Part shown: piece by piece, positions 17,622 through 32,092 of the stretch
Numbering within the stretch: the first letter of the stretch is position 1
How the letters are laid out: each line of letters opens with the position of its first letter
Assembly (NCBI RefSeq): GCF_035920445.1
Contig: NZ_CP109162.1
Location: 8,612,892 to 8,676,891 of the forward strand
Source of the DNA: Nocardia sp. NBC_01730
GTDB taxonomy: Bacteria; Actinomycetota; Actinomycetes; Mycobacteriales; Mycobacteriaceae
Direction of reading: 5' to 3'
Length of the DNA: 64,000 nt
Made by a program: the position numbers and the translations under genes
The notes under the pieces: model-generated
What the model saw: only the letters and a program-made list of their open reading frames with translations
What the model was told of the DNA's origin: nothing
Databases searched by the model: none

Positions 17622-18593
17622 CTACGCGCTAGAGTAGCGCGCGTGCATGGCGGCGGCCGTTGCCGCGAGCCGGGCGCGCAGTTCGGCCGGTTCGAGGACC
17701 TCGAGGAATTCACCGAGCGGCAGAATGCCGTGCGCGAGCACCTCGTAGGACTCCGAGGGCACGACCACCTCCACCCACCCCTCGGCATCGGGCGGGCCCG
17801 CCGACGCCATCGCCTCCGCGACTGCGACCGGATCGTTCATCAGTCGCAGCAGCCGCAGGTGCGTCGCCGCTATCCGGCAGCGCGCGCGGACGCGCAGCAT
17901 CGAGTGTGCGAAATCGTCGGCGGCGTCGGACCAGTGCGCCCGCAGATCGAAGTCCACGGGACGGACGAAGGTCTCGATGATCGGCTCGGCGGCGAGAATC
18001 CGGCCGACGCGGTAGGAGCGGACCGCCGATCCGCCGCGTGCGACGAGATACCAGGTGCCCGCCTTCAAGACCAGGCCGAGCGGGTCGAGGTGGCGTTCGA
18101 CAACCTTGTCCTTGCGGCCGTAGCGCACGTGCAGCCTGCGGTCGTGCCAGAGCGCGTCGGCGACCGTGGCGAGCGTCGGCGTCTCGTCTGGACGGTGGAA
18201 CCAGCCCGGTGCGTCGACGTGCACGCGCTCGGCGATGCGCGTCGCGCGCCCACGCAGTTCGGGCGGCAATGCGGCGAGCACCTTCAGTTGCGCGGTGGCC
18301 AGCACGGTGCCGAGCCCGAGATCGGCTGCGGCACTGGGTAATCCAGCCAGGAGTACCGCGTCGGCCTCCTCGGTGGTCAGTCCGGTCAGCCGGGTCCGGT
18401 AGCCGTCCACCAGCTGCACGCCACCCCCGCGGCCAGGCTCGCTGTAGACCGGCACGCCCGCCGCCGAGAGCGCTTCGATGTCCCGGTAGACGGTGCGCAC
18501 CGACACTTCCAGTTTCTCGGCCAGTTCCGGCGCGGTGGTACGGCCCCGCGTTTGCAGCAGCAACAGCAGCTGTATCAGTCGACTCGCCCGCAT
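17622..18593 (-). CDS. WYL-domain transcriptional regulator
   Basis: 323 residues. The winged helix is RASRLIQLLLLLQTRGRTTA followed by VSVRTVYRDIEALSAAGVPV. The WYL core contains LKAGTWYLVARGGSAVRSYRV, where the WYL triplet is exact. It is only distantly similar to the other WYL regulator (15321-16289). It reads away from the pyridoxamine-phosphate-oxidase-like gene, with an inverted repeat in the 62-bp gap, so it probably regulates that flavin enzyme (inference). Confidence 0.9.
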   Translation of the reverse strand: MRASRLIQLLLLLQTRGRTTAPELAEKLEVSVRTVYRDIEALSAAGVPVYSEPGRGGGVQLVDGYRTRLTGLTTEEADAVLLAGLPSAAADLGLGTVLATAQLKVLAALPPELRGRATRIAERVHVDAPGWFHRPDETPTLATVADALWHDRRLHVRYGRKDKVVERHLDPLGLVLKAGTWYLVARGGSAVRSYRVGRILAAEPIIETFVRPVDFDLRAHWSDAADDFAHSMLRVRARCRIAATHLRLLRLMNDPVAVAEAMASAGPPDAEGWVEVVVPSESYEVLAHGILPLGEFLEVLEPAELRARLAATAAAMHARYSSA

Positions 18594-18616
18594 GCCGCGA
18601 GACTAGCCGGAAAGCC

Positions 18617-18631
18617 TGACAGAAGATGTCA
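18617..18631. promoter_or_regulatory. Inverted repeat, probable operator of the second WYL regulator
   Basis: TGACA-GAAGA-TGTCA, two exact 5-bp half-sites around a 5-bp spacer, lies in the divergent promoter region between 18593 and 18656. Confidence 0.5.
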
Positions 18632-18655
18632 TGAATTCGCCGTACCGTCGTCGCC

Positions 18656-19147
18656 ATGACCACTTGGAGCGCATTCGTCGAAGAAGCCCCCCGCGTCGCC
18701 GAGATCTTCACCCGCAGGCACCGGGCCGCGGGCAATCTCTGCATGCTCGGGACCCTCCGTTCCGACGGATTCCCGCGGATCAGTCCGATCGAGCCGAGGG
18801 TCTTCGAGGGGATGCTCGTGATCGCCGGTATGCCGGGGACGACCAAGTTCCGTGATCTGGCCCGTGATCCGCGGTTCTGCCTGCATACCGCCACCGTCGA
18901 CACGAATGTGTCCGACGGTGACGCCAAACTCTTCGGCACCGTCGTCGACCTTCCGGACAAGGAGGTGCACGCCCGCTTCGCCCAGAAACTCTTCGACGAC
19001 AGCGGGTTCGACATCCGAGGCCAGGAGTTCGACCACTTCTACATCGCCGATCTCACCGGCGCCTCGACGGTGGAAGTCGTCGTCGACCACCTCGACATCA
19101 CCATCTGGAAGCCGGGCGCGGGTGAGCGCGTGGTGCGCAAGCACTGA
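18656..19147 (+). CDS. Pyridoxamine 5'-phosphate oxidase-like flavin/F420-binding protein
   Basis: 163 residues. The split-beta-barrel pattern is recognisable: GNLCMLGTLRSDGFPRISPI, then MLVIAGMPGTTKFRDLARDP and a final strand ending in WKPG. These proteins bind FMN, F420 or heme and act as small oxidoreductases; PNP oxidase activity itself is unlikely because the substrate residues of PdxH are not apparent. The divergent WYL regulator gene is its probable controller. Confidence 0.85.
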   Translation: MTTWSAFVEEAPRVAEIFTRRHRAAGNLCMLGTLRSDGFPRISPIEPRVFEGMLVIAGMPGTTKFRDLARDPRFCLHTATVDTNVSDGDAKLFGTVVDLPDKEVHARFAQKLFDDSGFDIRGQEFDHFYIADLTGASTVEVVVDHLDITIWKPGAGERVVRKH

Positions 19148-19220
19148 GACGGACGGGCGGGCGGCTATGGAGAGCGTCGAGAGCTGGTCGTAGAGAGGAC
19201 GCCGCCCATCGGACGTCCAC

Positions 19221-19316
19221 ACCGAGTTGTCGTGGGCCGTCCGGACCGAGTTGTCGTGGGCCGTCCGGACCGAGTTGTCGTGGGCCGTCCGGACCGAGTT
19301 GTCGTGGGCCGTCCGG
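19221..19316 (+). repeat. Four perfect 24-bp tandem repeats
   Basis: The unit starts ACCGAGTTGTCGTGGG and ends CCGTCCGG; copies occupy 19221-19244, 19245-19268, 19269-19292 and 19293-19316 with no differences. They lie between the ends of two convergent genes. Read on the plus strand they would encode RVVVGRPD repeats, but no supported gene covers them. Identity of all copies suggests recent expansion. Confidence 0.95.
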
Positions 19317-19324
19317 CCCTTGTC

Positions 19325-20107
19325 TCACGAGTCGGGTTGGGTGATGGCGCGAATCTCGCGGTAGCTCGGAACCCCTGTGGTGACGGGCGTACTGTCGCGC
19401 ACCGCGCGCGCGACGTCGACGGCTGCCGTCAAGGCAGCGCGGTACAGCAGTGAGCCGGTACTGATCCGGCGGACACCGAGCTCGGCGAGCGTCGCGATCG
19501 ACGGCCCGGTCGCCGAGAAGAGGATGTTGACGGGTACGGGGATCGCGGTGACGAACCGGCCGATCTCGTCCGGATCGGCCAGGCCGGGGACGAAGATGCC
19601 GTCGGCGCCGGCGGCGGTGTACCGCTCGGCGCGGGCGAGGGTGGCACCGTGCTCGAGGTTCAACCAGTAGGTGTCGACGCGGGCATTGACGAACAACTCC
19701 GGCGAACGTGCCTTGATCGCGGAGATCAGCTCGGCCTGATGTTCTGGTCCGGTCAGCGCGGTGTCCGCCCGGCCGTCCTCCAGATTCACTCCGGCGATAC
19801 CGAATTCGGCCAGCCGTCCGACGTATTCGGCGACGGTGGCCGGACTGTCGCTGAACCCACCCTCGATGTCGACGGTCACCGGCACCGGCAGCCTGGCGAG
19901 TCGTCGCGCCAACGCGAGGGTTTCGTCGCCGGTGACCCCGGTGCCGTCGGCGAGCCCCGCCGCGGCGGCCACTCCGAGGCTGGTGGTGCCGATCGCCGGA
20001 AAGCCTTCGGCCGCAAGCATCGCCGCCGAACCGAAGTCCCAGGCATTCGGCAGGACCAGCGGCTCGTCGCGGTGATGCAGCGCATGGAATATCTCGGTTC
20101 TGGTCAT
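19325..20107 (-). CDS. Isocitrate lyase/phosphoenolpyruvate mutase family protein
   Basis: 260 residues from ATG 20107 (MTRTEIFHALHHRDEP). The TIM-barrel carboxy-phosphonoenolpyruvate-mutase pattern is visible: VLPNAWDFGSAAMLAAEGFP, VDIEGGFSD, GVNLEDGRAD and FVNARVDTYWL. The acidic residues in VDIEGG and NLED would bind magnesium. The family cleaves or forms C-C or P-C bonds next to a carboxylate; the diagnostic lyase cysteine motif KKCGH is absent, so the exact reaction is open. Its start overlaps the stop of the small gene upstream by 4 bp. Confidence 0.88.
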   Translation of the reverse strand: MTRTEIFHALHHRDEPLVLPNAWDFGSAAMLAAEGFPAIGTTSLGVAAAAGLADGTGVTGDETLALARRLARLPVPVTVDIEGGFSDSPATVAEYVGRLAEFGIAGVNLEDGRADTALTGPEHQAELISAIKARSPELFVNARVDTYWLNLEHGATLARAERYTAAGADGIFVPGLADPDEIGRFVTAIPVPVNILFSATGPSIATLAELGVRRISTGSLLYRAALTAAVDVARAVRDSTPVTTGVPSYREIRAITQPDS

Positions 20108-20343
20108 CGACGGCTGCCCGCCGCCGCGCGGGCGCGCGCACTGGGCTCGGCAGGCGAAAGCCGCTCCAACTCGGCGAGCACCAAAGTCCGCCGCTGGTGC
20201 TCTGCTTCCTCGCAGAACCGGGCGGCGTTCGCGCGCAGCCACGCCGTACCGGTCGACGCCGACGGAACCCCGCGCACCGACGCGCGGCCGAGCACCGCAC
20301 GCCGTCGCTCGGGCTCGCTGATCACTGAGCATGTTCGGTTCAT
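20104..20343 (-). CDS. Small protein resembling the N-terminus of a P450-like family (possible truncated gene)
   Basis: 79 residues. It contains SEPERRRAVLGRASVRGVP, then WLRANAARFCEEAEHQRRT. From memory, this resembles the first 60 residues of a group of actinobacterial cytochrome-P450-like proteins (RRAVLGR..VRGVP...WLR..VARF..G..H.RRR). Nothing after that matches: no heme motif follows, and the frame ends in an Ala/Arg-rich tail. It overlaps the isocitrate-lyase-like gene by 4 bp and is likely translated with it. It could be a genuine small gene or a truncated P450; I am unsure. Confidence 0.5.
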   Translation of the reverse strand: MNRTCSVISEPERRRAVLGRASVRGVPSASTGTAWLRANAARFCEEAEHQRRTLVLAELERLSPAEPSARARAAAGSRR

Positions 20344-20398
20344 GCCGCGAGGCTATCCCGCGATCATTTCGGCGCCCGCCGAAACAACCGCGCAGGCG

Positions 20399-20535
20399 CT
20401 GCGCGCCACTCGGCGTCCGGTCGTCCGCCCCTGCCTCGACTGGTCCGAGCGCCGCACCCACCTCGGCGGCTCGGCGGGCGCGCAGCTGTGCCGCCGGTTG
20501 CGGGACTTGGCCTGGATCACGCGCGCCGGGGGTAC
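20399..20535 (+). pseudogene. C-terminal fragment of an ArsR-type winged-helix regulator
   Basis: The plus strand encodes VRPCLDWSERRTHLGGSAGA then QLCRRLRDLAWITR. This matches the end of actinobacterial ArsR/SmtB-type regulators (R.CLDWTERR.HLAGALGAAL...L...GWL.R). No start codon or DNA-binding part precedes it; upstream is the oppositely oriented small gene. The rest of 20536-20656 holds nothing recognisable before the arginine operator. Confidence 0.55.
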
Positions 20536-20656
20536 TCCGCCGCCGGAGGTGCTCGATGCCGTGCTCCTCGCGTCGTCCGGTGCTCGGTGGCGGGCTGTTT
20601 GGGTACCCTCGGGCCGGGTATCACGGGCGCGTGGACGACCAGGACGACCCCCGGTC

Positions 20657-22991
<2,335 letters not shown>

Positions 22992-22995
<4 letters not shown>

Positions 22996-23923
22996 CCAGT
23001 CAGGTGCTGCACACGCTCTCCGCACTGGACAAGGCGCACGTCCTGGCCGACGCGCTGCCGTGGCTGCAGAGGTTCCGGGACAAGATCGTCGTGGTGAAGT
23101 ACGGCGGCAACGCCATGATCGACGAGGAACTCAAGCGGGCCTTCGCCGCCGACATGGCCTTTCTGCGCACGGTCGGCGTGCACCCGGTGGTGGTGCACGG
23201 GGGCGGACCGCAGATCAGCGCGATGTTGAAAAAGCTCGGCATGCAAGGGGAATTCCGCGGCGGATTCCGGGTGACCACACCCGAGGTGATGGACGTGGTG
23301 CGGATGGTGCTGTTCGGTCAGGTCGGCCGCGAACTGGTCGGGTTGATCAACGCGCACGGCCCGTACGCCGTCGGCACCTCCGGTGAGGACGCGGGGCTGT
23401 TCACCGCGACCCGCCGCACCGTCGACGTGGATGGCGAGCCGACCGACATCGGCTTGGTCGGCGACGTCACCGCGGTGAACCCGGACGCCGTGCTCGACTT
23501 GATCGGCGCGGGCCGTATCCCGGTGGTATCGACGATCGCGCCGGACGCCGACGGCGTGGTGCACAACATCAACGCCGACACCGCCGCCGCCGCGCTCGCC
23601 GAGGGGATCGGGGCCGAGAAACTGGTGGTGCTCACCGACGTCGAGGGCCTGTATACGAACTGGCCGGACCGGTCGTCGCTCGCGACGCGCATCGACACGG
23701 CCGAGCTGACGGAGTTGCTCCCCAGCCTGGATGCGGGCATGGTGCCCAAGATGGAAGCCTGCCTGCGCGCCGTGCGAGCCGGGGTGCCGACCGCCCATGT
23801 GATCGACGGTCGCGTCCCGCACGCCGTGCTGCTGGAACTGTTCACCGGAGAAGGAATCGGAACGATGGTGACGCCCGCCCCGCTCATCCCGAACGGGTCG
23901 CGCCCACTGGACGGAACGAAACA

Positions 23924-23927
<4 letters not shown>
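22992..23927 (+). CDS. argB: Acetylglutamate kinase
   Basis: 311 residues from ATG 22992, overlapping the argJ stop. It phosphorylates N-acetylglutamate. Amino-acid-kinase motifs: [13 protein letters not shown] at about residue 33, [14 protein letters not shown], and VLTDVEGLY. The N-terminal helix before the core ([20 protein letters not shown]) is the type found in hexameric, arginine-inhibited enzymes, so feedback control by arginine is likely. Confidence 0.97.
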
Positions 23928-26073
<2,146 letters not shown>

Positions 26074-26242
26074 GCGAGTGCGGCGAGCGAACCACCCGCA
26101 CGGCGCGTCCGTGCCCAGCCGGGCGAGGTGGAGTCGTGAGTGAGCTGAACTGTGGGCGCGGCCGAGCATCGCTCGGTCACGACGGGGCCGAGCGTCAGCG
26201 ACAGTCGCGCAGGACAGAGCCGAGCATCGGCGAGGTGTGGTC
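26074..26242. repeat. Intergenic region with short GAGCGA-type repeats between argF and argR
   Basis: The gap contains near-copies of the same words: GCGAGGTGGAGTCGTGAG (from about 26124) and GCGAGGTGTGGTCGTGAG ending at 26247, and GCCGAGCATCGCTCGG and GCCGAGCATCGGCGAG, the first palindromic. I recall similar GTGAGCGAG-rich intergenic repeats in Nocardia genomes, but cannot check. The second copy supplies the argR ribosome binding site and start codon. Confidence 0.45.
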
Positions 26243-26758
26243 GTGAGCGTTCCGCAGTCCAAGCAGGGTAGGGGCGGTGCCGCGATTGCCCGCACCAGGG
26301 CCGGGCGGCAGTCGCGCATCATCGAGCTGCTGGCTGCGCACCCGGTGCGCAGCCAGACGGAGCTGGCCGGGCTGCTCGCCGCCGAGGGGATCGAGACCAC
26401 TCAGGCGACGCTGTCGCGGGACTTGGACGAACTGGGTGCGGTGAAGCTGCGGGCCGCCGACGGCGGTGTGGGCGTCTACATCGTTCCCGAGGACGGCAAC
26501 CCCGTTCGCGGCGTGATCGGCGGCACCGATCGGCTGTCGAAGCTGCTCGGCGACCTCCTGGTCTCCACCGACGCCAGCGGCAATATTGCCGTCTTGCGCA
26601 CCCCGCCCGGCGCGGCCCACTTCCTGGCCAGCGCCCTGGACCGCGCCGCCTTGCCGTATATCGTCGGCACCATCGCGGGCGACGACACCATCGCTGTCAT
26701 CGCCCGCGAACCCCTGACCGGCGCCGAGGTCGCCGCGAAGATCGAACAACTGGCCTGA
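26243..26758 (+). CDS. argR: Arginine repressor
   Basis: 171 residues from GTG 26243, with GAGG upstream; GTG 26237 is also in frame. The N-terminal winged helix ([20 protein letters not shown], then [18 protein letters not shown]) matches the DNA-binding domain of ArgR. The C-terminal part ends with [20 protein letters not shown], the hexamerisation and arginine-binding core with its Asp pair. With arginine bound it should repress the operators before argC and argG found in this window. Confidence 0.96.
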   Translation: MSVPQSKQGRGGAAIARTRAGRQSRIIELLAAHPVRSQTELAGLLAAEGIETTQATLSRDLDELGAVKLRAADGGVGVYIVPEDGNPVRGVIGGTDRLSKLLGDLLVSTDASGNIAVLRTPPGAAHFLASALDRAALPYIVGTIAGDDTIAVIAREPLTGAEVAAKIEQLA

Positions 26759-26864
26759 GCCGTCGAGCTCGCTGCGGCATGCAGGATCAATGGCCCGCTG
26801 GCTGAACTGGCCCTCTCCTGGAGCTAGGTGTACTCACCCGCCGGTGGGCCGCCGCGGGCCACAC

Positions 26865-27145
26865 TCACTCGGCGAGCGCCCGCACCTTTTCGAAGCGGTC
26901 GACGATCCGTGTGAGAGTGTCGATATTCGCGAGCGCGTCCGGGACCCTGCGGACCAGCCGAGTCCATCTACCGGTGGCCTATCGAGGTCGGGTTCGGATT
27001 GGTCGATGACTTCATCGACATCGGCGGGTTCCGCGTACGGCCTCTCGGTGTCGCTGAGTAAGGCTCGGAGCGCGGTCAATTCGCTACGCAGCGACGGTGA
27101 GGCAAAGGCACGGCTGCCGGGTTCGTCAGTTCGGTGCGGTCGCAA
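26865..27145 (-). pseudogene. Possible frameshifted fragment of an unidentified gene
   Basis: On the minus strand, LRSELTALRALLSDTERPYA then EPADVDEVIDQSEPDLDRP continues, after a one-base shift near 26965, as TRLVRRVPDALANIDTLTR then IVDRFEKVRALAE and a stop. Both pieces look protein-like and run in the same direction, but neither has a clear start and I do not recognise a family. The rest of 26759-27160 shows nothing else. Confidence 0.3.
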
Positions 27146-27159
27146 ACGCTAGCCCCCGG

Positions 27160-27193
27160 TTGTGAATGGGATTGCATCGTCGTGCATAATCAT
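27160..27193 (+). promoter_or_regulatory. ArgR operator and promoter of argG
   Basis: The block 27161-27193 matches the argC operator at 30 of 33 positions, including TGTGAATG, the central TGCAT-CGTC-GTGCA palindrome with one mismatch, and -10-like CATAAT (27185-27190). A transcript would start near 27197, leaving a leader of about 118 nt before the argG start, unlike argC. Confidence 0.78.
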
Positions 27194-27314
27194 TTGTAGA
27201 ACGACGCGGGTGCGCCGCGGCTGGTCCCGAGGAGTCGGGGCCGGGCCGCGCCCACCGCTCAGACACCCGCCATACTGCTGGTACACCTACCGAAAACCGA
27301 GGAGCACACAGAAC

Positions 27315-28517
27315 ATGTCCGAGCGCGTCGTACTCGCCTACTCCGGTGGGCTGGACACCTCCGTGGCGATCAGCTGGATCGGCAAGGAGACCGGCGCCGA
27401 GGTGGTGGCCGTGGCCATCGACCTCGGCCAGGGTGGCGAGGACATGAACGTGGTGCGTCAGCGAGCGCTGGACTGCGGCGCCGTCGAGGCGATCGTGGTC
27501 GACGCCCGTGACGAGTTCGCCACCGAGTACTGCCTGCCCACCATCCAGGCCAACGCCCTGTACATGGGCGAGTACCCGCTCGTCTCGGCGATCAGCCGCC
27601 CGCTGATCGTCAAGCACCTGGTCGAGGCCGCCAAGTTCCATGGGGCCAGTACCGTCGCGCACGGCTGCACCGGCAAAGGCAACGACCAGGTCCGCTTCGA
27701 GGTCGGCATCGGCGCGCTCGCGCCCGACCTGAACGTGATCGCCCCGGTCCGCGACTACGCATGGACCAGGGAGAAGGCCATCGCCTTCGCCGAGGAGAAC
27801 GCGCTGCCGATCAACGTCACCAAGAAATCCCCGTTCTCCATCGACCAGAACGTCTGGGGCCGTGCCGTCGAGACCGGCTTCCTCGAGGACCTGTGGAATG
27901 CTCCGACGAAAGACGTCTACGACTACACCTCCGACCCGACCGTCAACTTCGAGGCGCCGGACGAGCTCATCGTCACCTTCGACAAGGGCGTGCCGGTGGC
28001 CATCGACGGACGCCAGGTCAGCGTGCTCGAGGCGATCGTCGAACTGAACAACCGCGCGGGCCGCCAAGGCGTCGGCCGCCTCGACATGGTCGAGGACCGG
28101 TTGGTCGGCATCAAGAGCCGCGAGATCTACGAGGCGCCCGGCGCCATCGCGCTGATCACCGCGCACCAGGCCCTCGAAAACGTCACCATCGAGCGTGAGC
28201 TGGGCCGCTACAAGCGGCAGGTCGAGCAGCGCTGGGGCGAGCTGGCCTACGACGGCCTGTGGTTCTCCCCGCTCAAGCGGGCTCTGGACGCCTTCATCGG
28301 CGACACCCAGCAGCATGTCTCCGGCGACATCCGGATGGTCCTGCACGGCGGCTCCGCCGTGGTCAACGGCCGTCGCTCCGAGCAGTCGCTGTACGACTTC
28401 AACCTGGCCACCTACGACGAGGGCGACACCTTCGACCAGTCGCTGGCCAAGGGCTTCGTCCAGATCCACGGCCTGTCCTCCAAGGTCGCCGCCCGCCGCG
28501 ACCTGAGCCAGAAGTAA
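27315..28517 (+). CDS. argG: Argininosuccinate synthase
   Basis: 400 residues from ATG 27315, with GGAG about ten bases upstream; the longer open frame from 27162 would begin inside the operator. It couples citrulline and aspartate using ATP. The ATP-pyrophosphatase P-loop is [17 protein letters not shown] (residues about 5-21), followed by [14 protein letters not shown]. Length and motifs are standard for the actinobacterial type. It has its own ArgR-controlled promoter and is followed by a terminator hairpin. Confidence 0.97.
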   Translation: MSERVVLAYSGGLDTSVAISWIGKETGAEVVAVAIDLGQGGEDMNVVRQRALDCGAVEAIVVDARDEFATEYCLPTIQANALYMGEYPLVSAISRPLIVKHLVEAAKFHGASTVAHGCTGKGNDQVRFEVGIGALAPDLNVIAPVRDYAWTREKAIAFAEENALPINVTKKSPFSIDQNVWGRAVETGFLEDLWNAPTKDVYDYTSDPTVNFEAPDELIVTFDKGVPVAIDGRQVSVLEAIVELNNRAGRQGVGRLDMVEDRLVGIKSREIYEAPGAIALITAHQALENVTIERELGRYKRQVEQRWGELAYDGLWFSPLKRALDAFIGDTQQHVSGDIRMVLHGGSAVVNGRRSEQSLYDFNLATYDEGDTFDQSLAKGFVQIHGLSSKVAARRDLSQK

Positions 28518-28523
28518 TCCCAC

Positions 28524-28555
28524 GCGCGCCGGTGCACGGACGTGCACCGGCGCGC
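28524..28555 (+). terminator. Hairpin terminator after argG
   Basis: GCGCGCCGGTGCACG (28524-28538) is the exact reverse complement of 28541-28555, separated by two bases. The stem is very GC-rich and lacks a T-tract, starting 7 bp after the argG stop. It may limit read-through into argH. Confidence 0.8.
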
Positions 28556-28649
28556 TGTCGGCTGCCGCCACAGTCGCAGTCCGGGTGCCTCCAGAACCCG
28601 AGGGGCACCCAACGCGGGACCTGAACGCAAATCCTCATCACCCAACTAG

Positions 28650-30101
<1,452 letters not shown>

Positions 30102-30174
30102 TTCGGCGGGGCCGCGCGGATCCGGTGTTCGGAGCGGACGCCCCTGTTCCCGAATGAGTTCGAGTCGATCGGTC

Positions 30175-31491
30175 CTACCGGGTGATGGTGATATCGGCTC
30201 CACTGAACAGGAGATCGCTTGGCCGCGTGGTGCGACCCGCCTCCGGCACCAGCTCGGCCGCGGGCGCGAGCTCGCGCAGCTGCCGGAGGAACACCTCGAC
30301 GGCGAGCGTGGCCATGCTCTTGCCGGGGCAGATGTGCCTGCCGAACCCGAAGGTCAACGGCAGCTTGCCGGTACCATGCAGATTCAGGCAGTCGGGAAAT
30401 GCCTCCGGGTCGCGGTTGGCCGCGGCGAACATCACCAGCACCGGCCCCGCGGGGAGTCGTGTGCCGCTCCGCAGGACGACTGGTGTCTTGACACGACGTT
30501 TCCACGCCACGAGTCCAGGGTCGAGCTGGAGGATCTTCGCGGCGACCAGCCCGGAGCCTTCCGGGTCGGCGAGCAGATCCCACCACGCCCGATCCGGGTC
30601 GGCGAGCAACCGCTGCACCCCCTGCTGGATGCTGCCGCTCACTGTATGCACTCCAGCGGCAAGGGAATTCGCCATGGCCGACACGGCGATTCGGTGGGAG
30701 ACCCCGGCGTCGCGAAGCCTGCGTGCCAATCCGATCGCCTCGCTGCCACGGCCCTCCCGGACCGCCCGGCCGCTCACGGTGAACAACCATCCGAGTGCGC
30801 CCACCGCCTCGGCCAATTCGCGACCGCGCATGACGCGGCCGAGTAGTCCCGATTGCGCGCCGCTCCACGCCGCCACATGCGGCCAGTCCGACTCGGGCAA
30901 CCCCACGGCCGCACCGCACGTCCGTGCGGCGTACGCAATCGACAATGCCGTCACGTCGAGGTGGACGCCGGGCCGGTTGCCCGAATCGCGCACCGCGTCG
31001 TGGAAGTGCTCGACCATGGCGGCGGCACGGTGCGGCCGGTCGCCGGGGGAGATCGTGAAGTGCCCCGACGGACCGGCCATGGTGTTCCACACGCGCTTGT
31101 GCAGGTGGTCGTCGGTCAAGTTGGCGGTCGCCTTGGCGGGCGGCGGAACCAGGTGCCGGACGAAATGCGGAATGGCCCGCGGAGTCGCCGCGATCCGCGC
31201 GTAACCCACCAGCGGATCCAGCGAATTCGCATTGGACAGCCCGGGAGTGGTCGCGTCCAGCACCTCGCGCACGTCGGCGTACTGCCAGATCATGCGTAGT
31301 CCGGACGGATGCCGATAGGTCGGCTCCGGCCATTCGTGCAGTAGCCGATAGCGTTCGTCGCGTTCCGCGAACGATATTTCGTTGCAGGTCAGCGTTTCAA
31401 AGGGAAACTCAACCACCGCAACGTCATTCCTGCCGATCATTTGCCAGATCGTATGCTCCGCGGTAGCTCCGGTCGGACTGGTCTTCCCCAT
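30175..31491 (-). CDS. Cytochrome P450 with degenerate K-helix and I-helix motifs
   Basis: 438 residues from ATG 31491; ATG 31440 is an alternative. The heme-binding loop FGFGRHICPGKSMA is intact, with Cys388 as thiolate ligand. Two usual motifs are altered. The ExxR of the K-helix reads KILQ (in AAKILQLDPGLVAWKRR). In the I-helix the acid of AGxD/ET is histidine (AAGVHTV). CYP157-type actinobacterial P450s also lack ExxR, so it may still bind heme. No ferredoxin gene is nearby. It is divergent from an SMR exporter gene. Confidence 0.9.
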   Translation of the reverse strand: MGKTSPTGATAEHTIWQMIGRNDVAVVEFPFETLTCNEISFAERDERYRLLHEWPEPTYRHPSGLRMIWQYADVREVLDATTPGLSNANSLDPLVGYARIAATPRAIPHFVRHLVPPPAKATANLTDDHLHKRVWNTMAGPSGHFTISPGDRPHRAAAMVEHFHDAVRDSGNRPGVHLDVTALSIAYAARTCGAAVGLPESDWPHVAAWSGAQSGLLGRVMRGRELAEAVGALGWLFTVSGRAVREGRGSEAIGLARRLRDAGVSHRIAVSAMANSLAAGVHTVSGSIQQGVQRLLADPDRAWWDLLADPEGSGLVAAKILQLDPGLVAWKRRVKTPVVLRSGTRLPAGPVLVMFAAANRDPEAFPDCLNLHGTGKLPLTFGFGRHICPGKSMATLAVEVFLRQLRELAPAAELVPEAGRTTRPSDLLFSGADITITR

Positions 31492-31563
31492 CTTGGGGAG
31501 CCGTGTGCCGTCCGGCGCAGGGGATCGCGCTGTGCGGTGCGCGGAACTGGCTACGCTGCGGCG

Positions 31564-31887
31564 ATGACCTTGCTACTGCTTGCATTGGCCATCGCCTCCG
31601 AGGTGACCGCGACCGTCTCGCTGAAGCTCTCCGACGGGTTCAGCAAGCTCATACCTTCGTTCGTAGTGGTAGTCGGCTACGTCGCGGCGTTCTTCTTCCT
31701 GTCCCAGGCTTTGAAGCGCGGCATGGCGATCGGGGTGGCGTACGGTATCTGGTCGGCGGTCGGTGTCGCCGCGATAGCGGTGATCGGCGTGCTGTTTCTG
31801 GACGAGCCTCTGACCCTGGTGCAGGTCGTTGGAATCGGGCTGGTGATCCTCGGTGTGCTGGCGTTGGAACTCGGCGGCGCACACTGA
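31564..31887 (+). CDS. SMR family small multidrug exporter
   Basis: 107 residues with four hydrophobic helices. The essential glutamate of helix 1 is present (LALAIASEVTATVSLK, Glu13), and GMAIGVAYGIWSAVG followed by LFLDEPLTLVQVVGIGLVIL are the usual EmrE/QacE/Mmr signatures. It would export cationic drugs in exchange for protons as a dimer in the membrane. It is a single gene with no partner subunit. Confidence 0.94.
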   Translation: MTLLLLALAIASEVTATVSLKLSDGFSKLIPSFVVVVGYVAAFFFLSQALKRGMAIGVAYGIWSAVGVAAIAVIGVLFLDEPLTLVQVVGIGLVILGVLALELGGAH

Positions 31888-32092
31888 CATTCGGTCCGGC
31901 AGGGAATATCGTACGCGTTGGCTCGCCGTGCCTTTTGTTCGTTGTTTTCTCGACCGAAAAGAATGGTCGTGTAGGTCGGCTCCGTTGCGCCCTTTGCATT
32001 TTCCCGAATACGTCCCGTTGGACGGGCCGACGAACGTACCATCGGGCAATGGATTGGACGTTCGCTCAGCGGATTTTACGTGGATGTGTCCG

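Noticed and set aside
19221..19316. CRISPR-like array
   Set aside because: The 24-bp units abut without spacers and no cas genes are near; it is a simple tandem repeat.
27126..28571. Reverse-strand open frame of 481 codons across argG
   Set aside because: It is a codon-bias shadow of argG with no recognisable protein features, and it would cover the ArgR operator.
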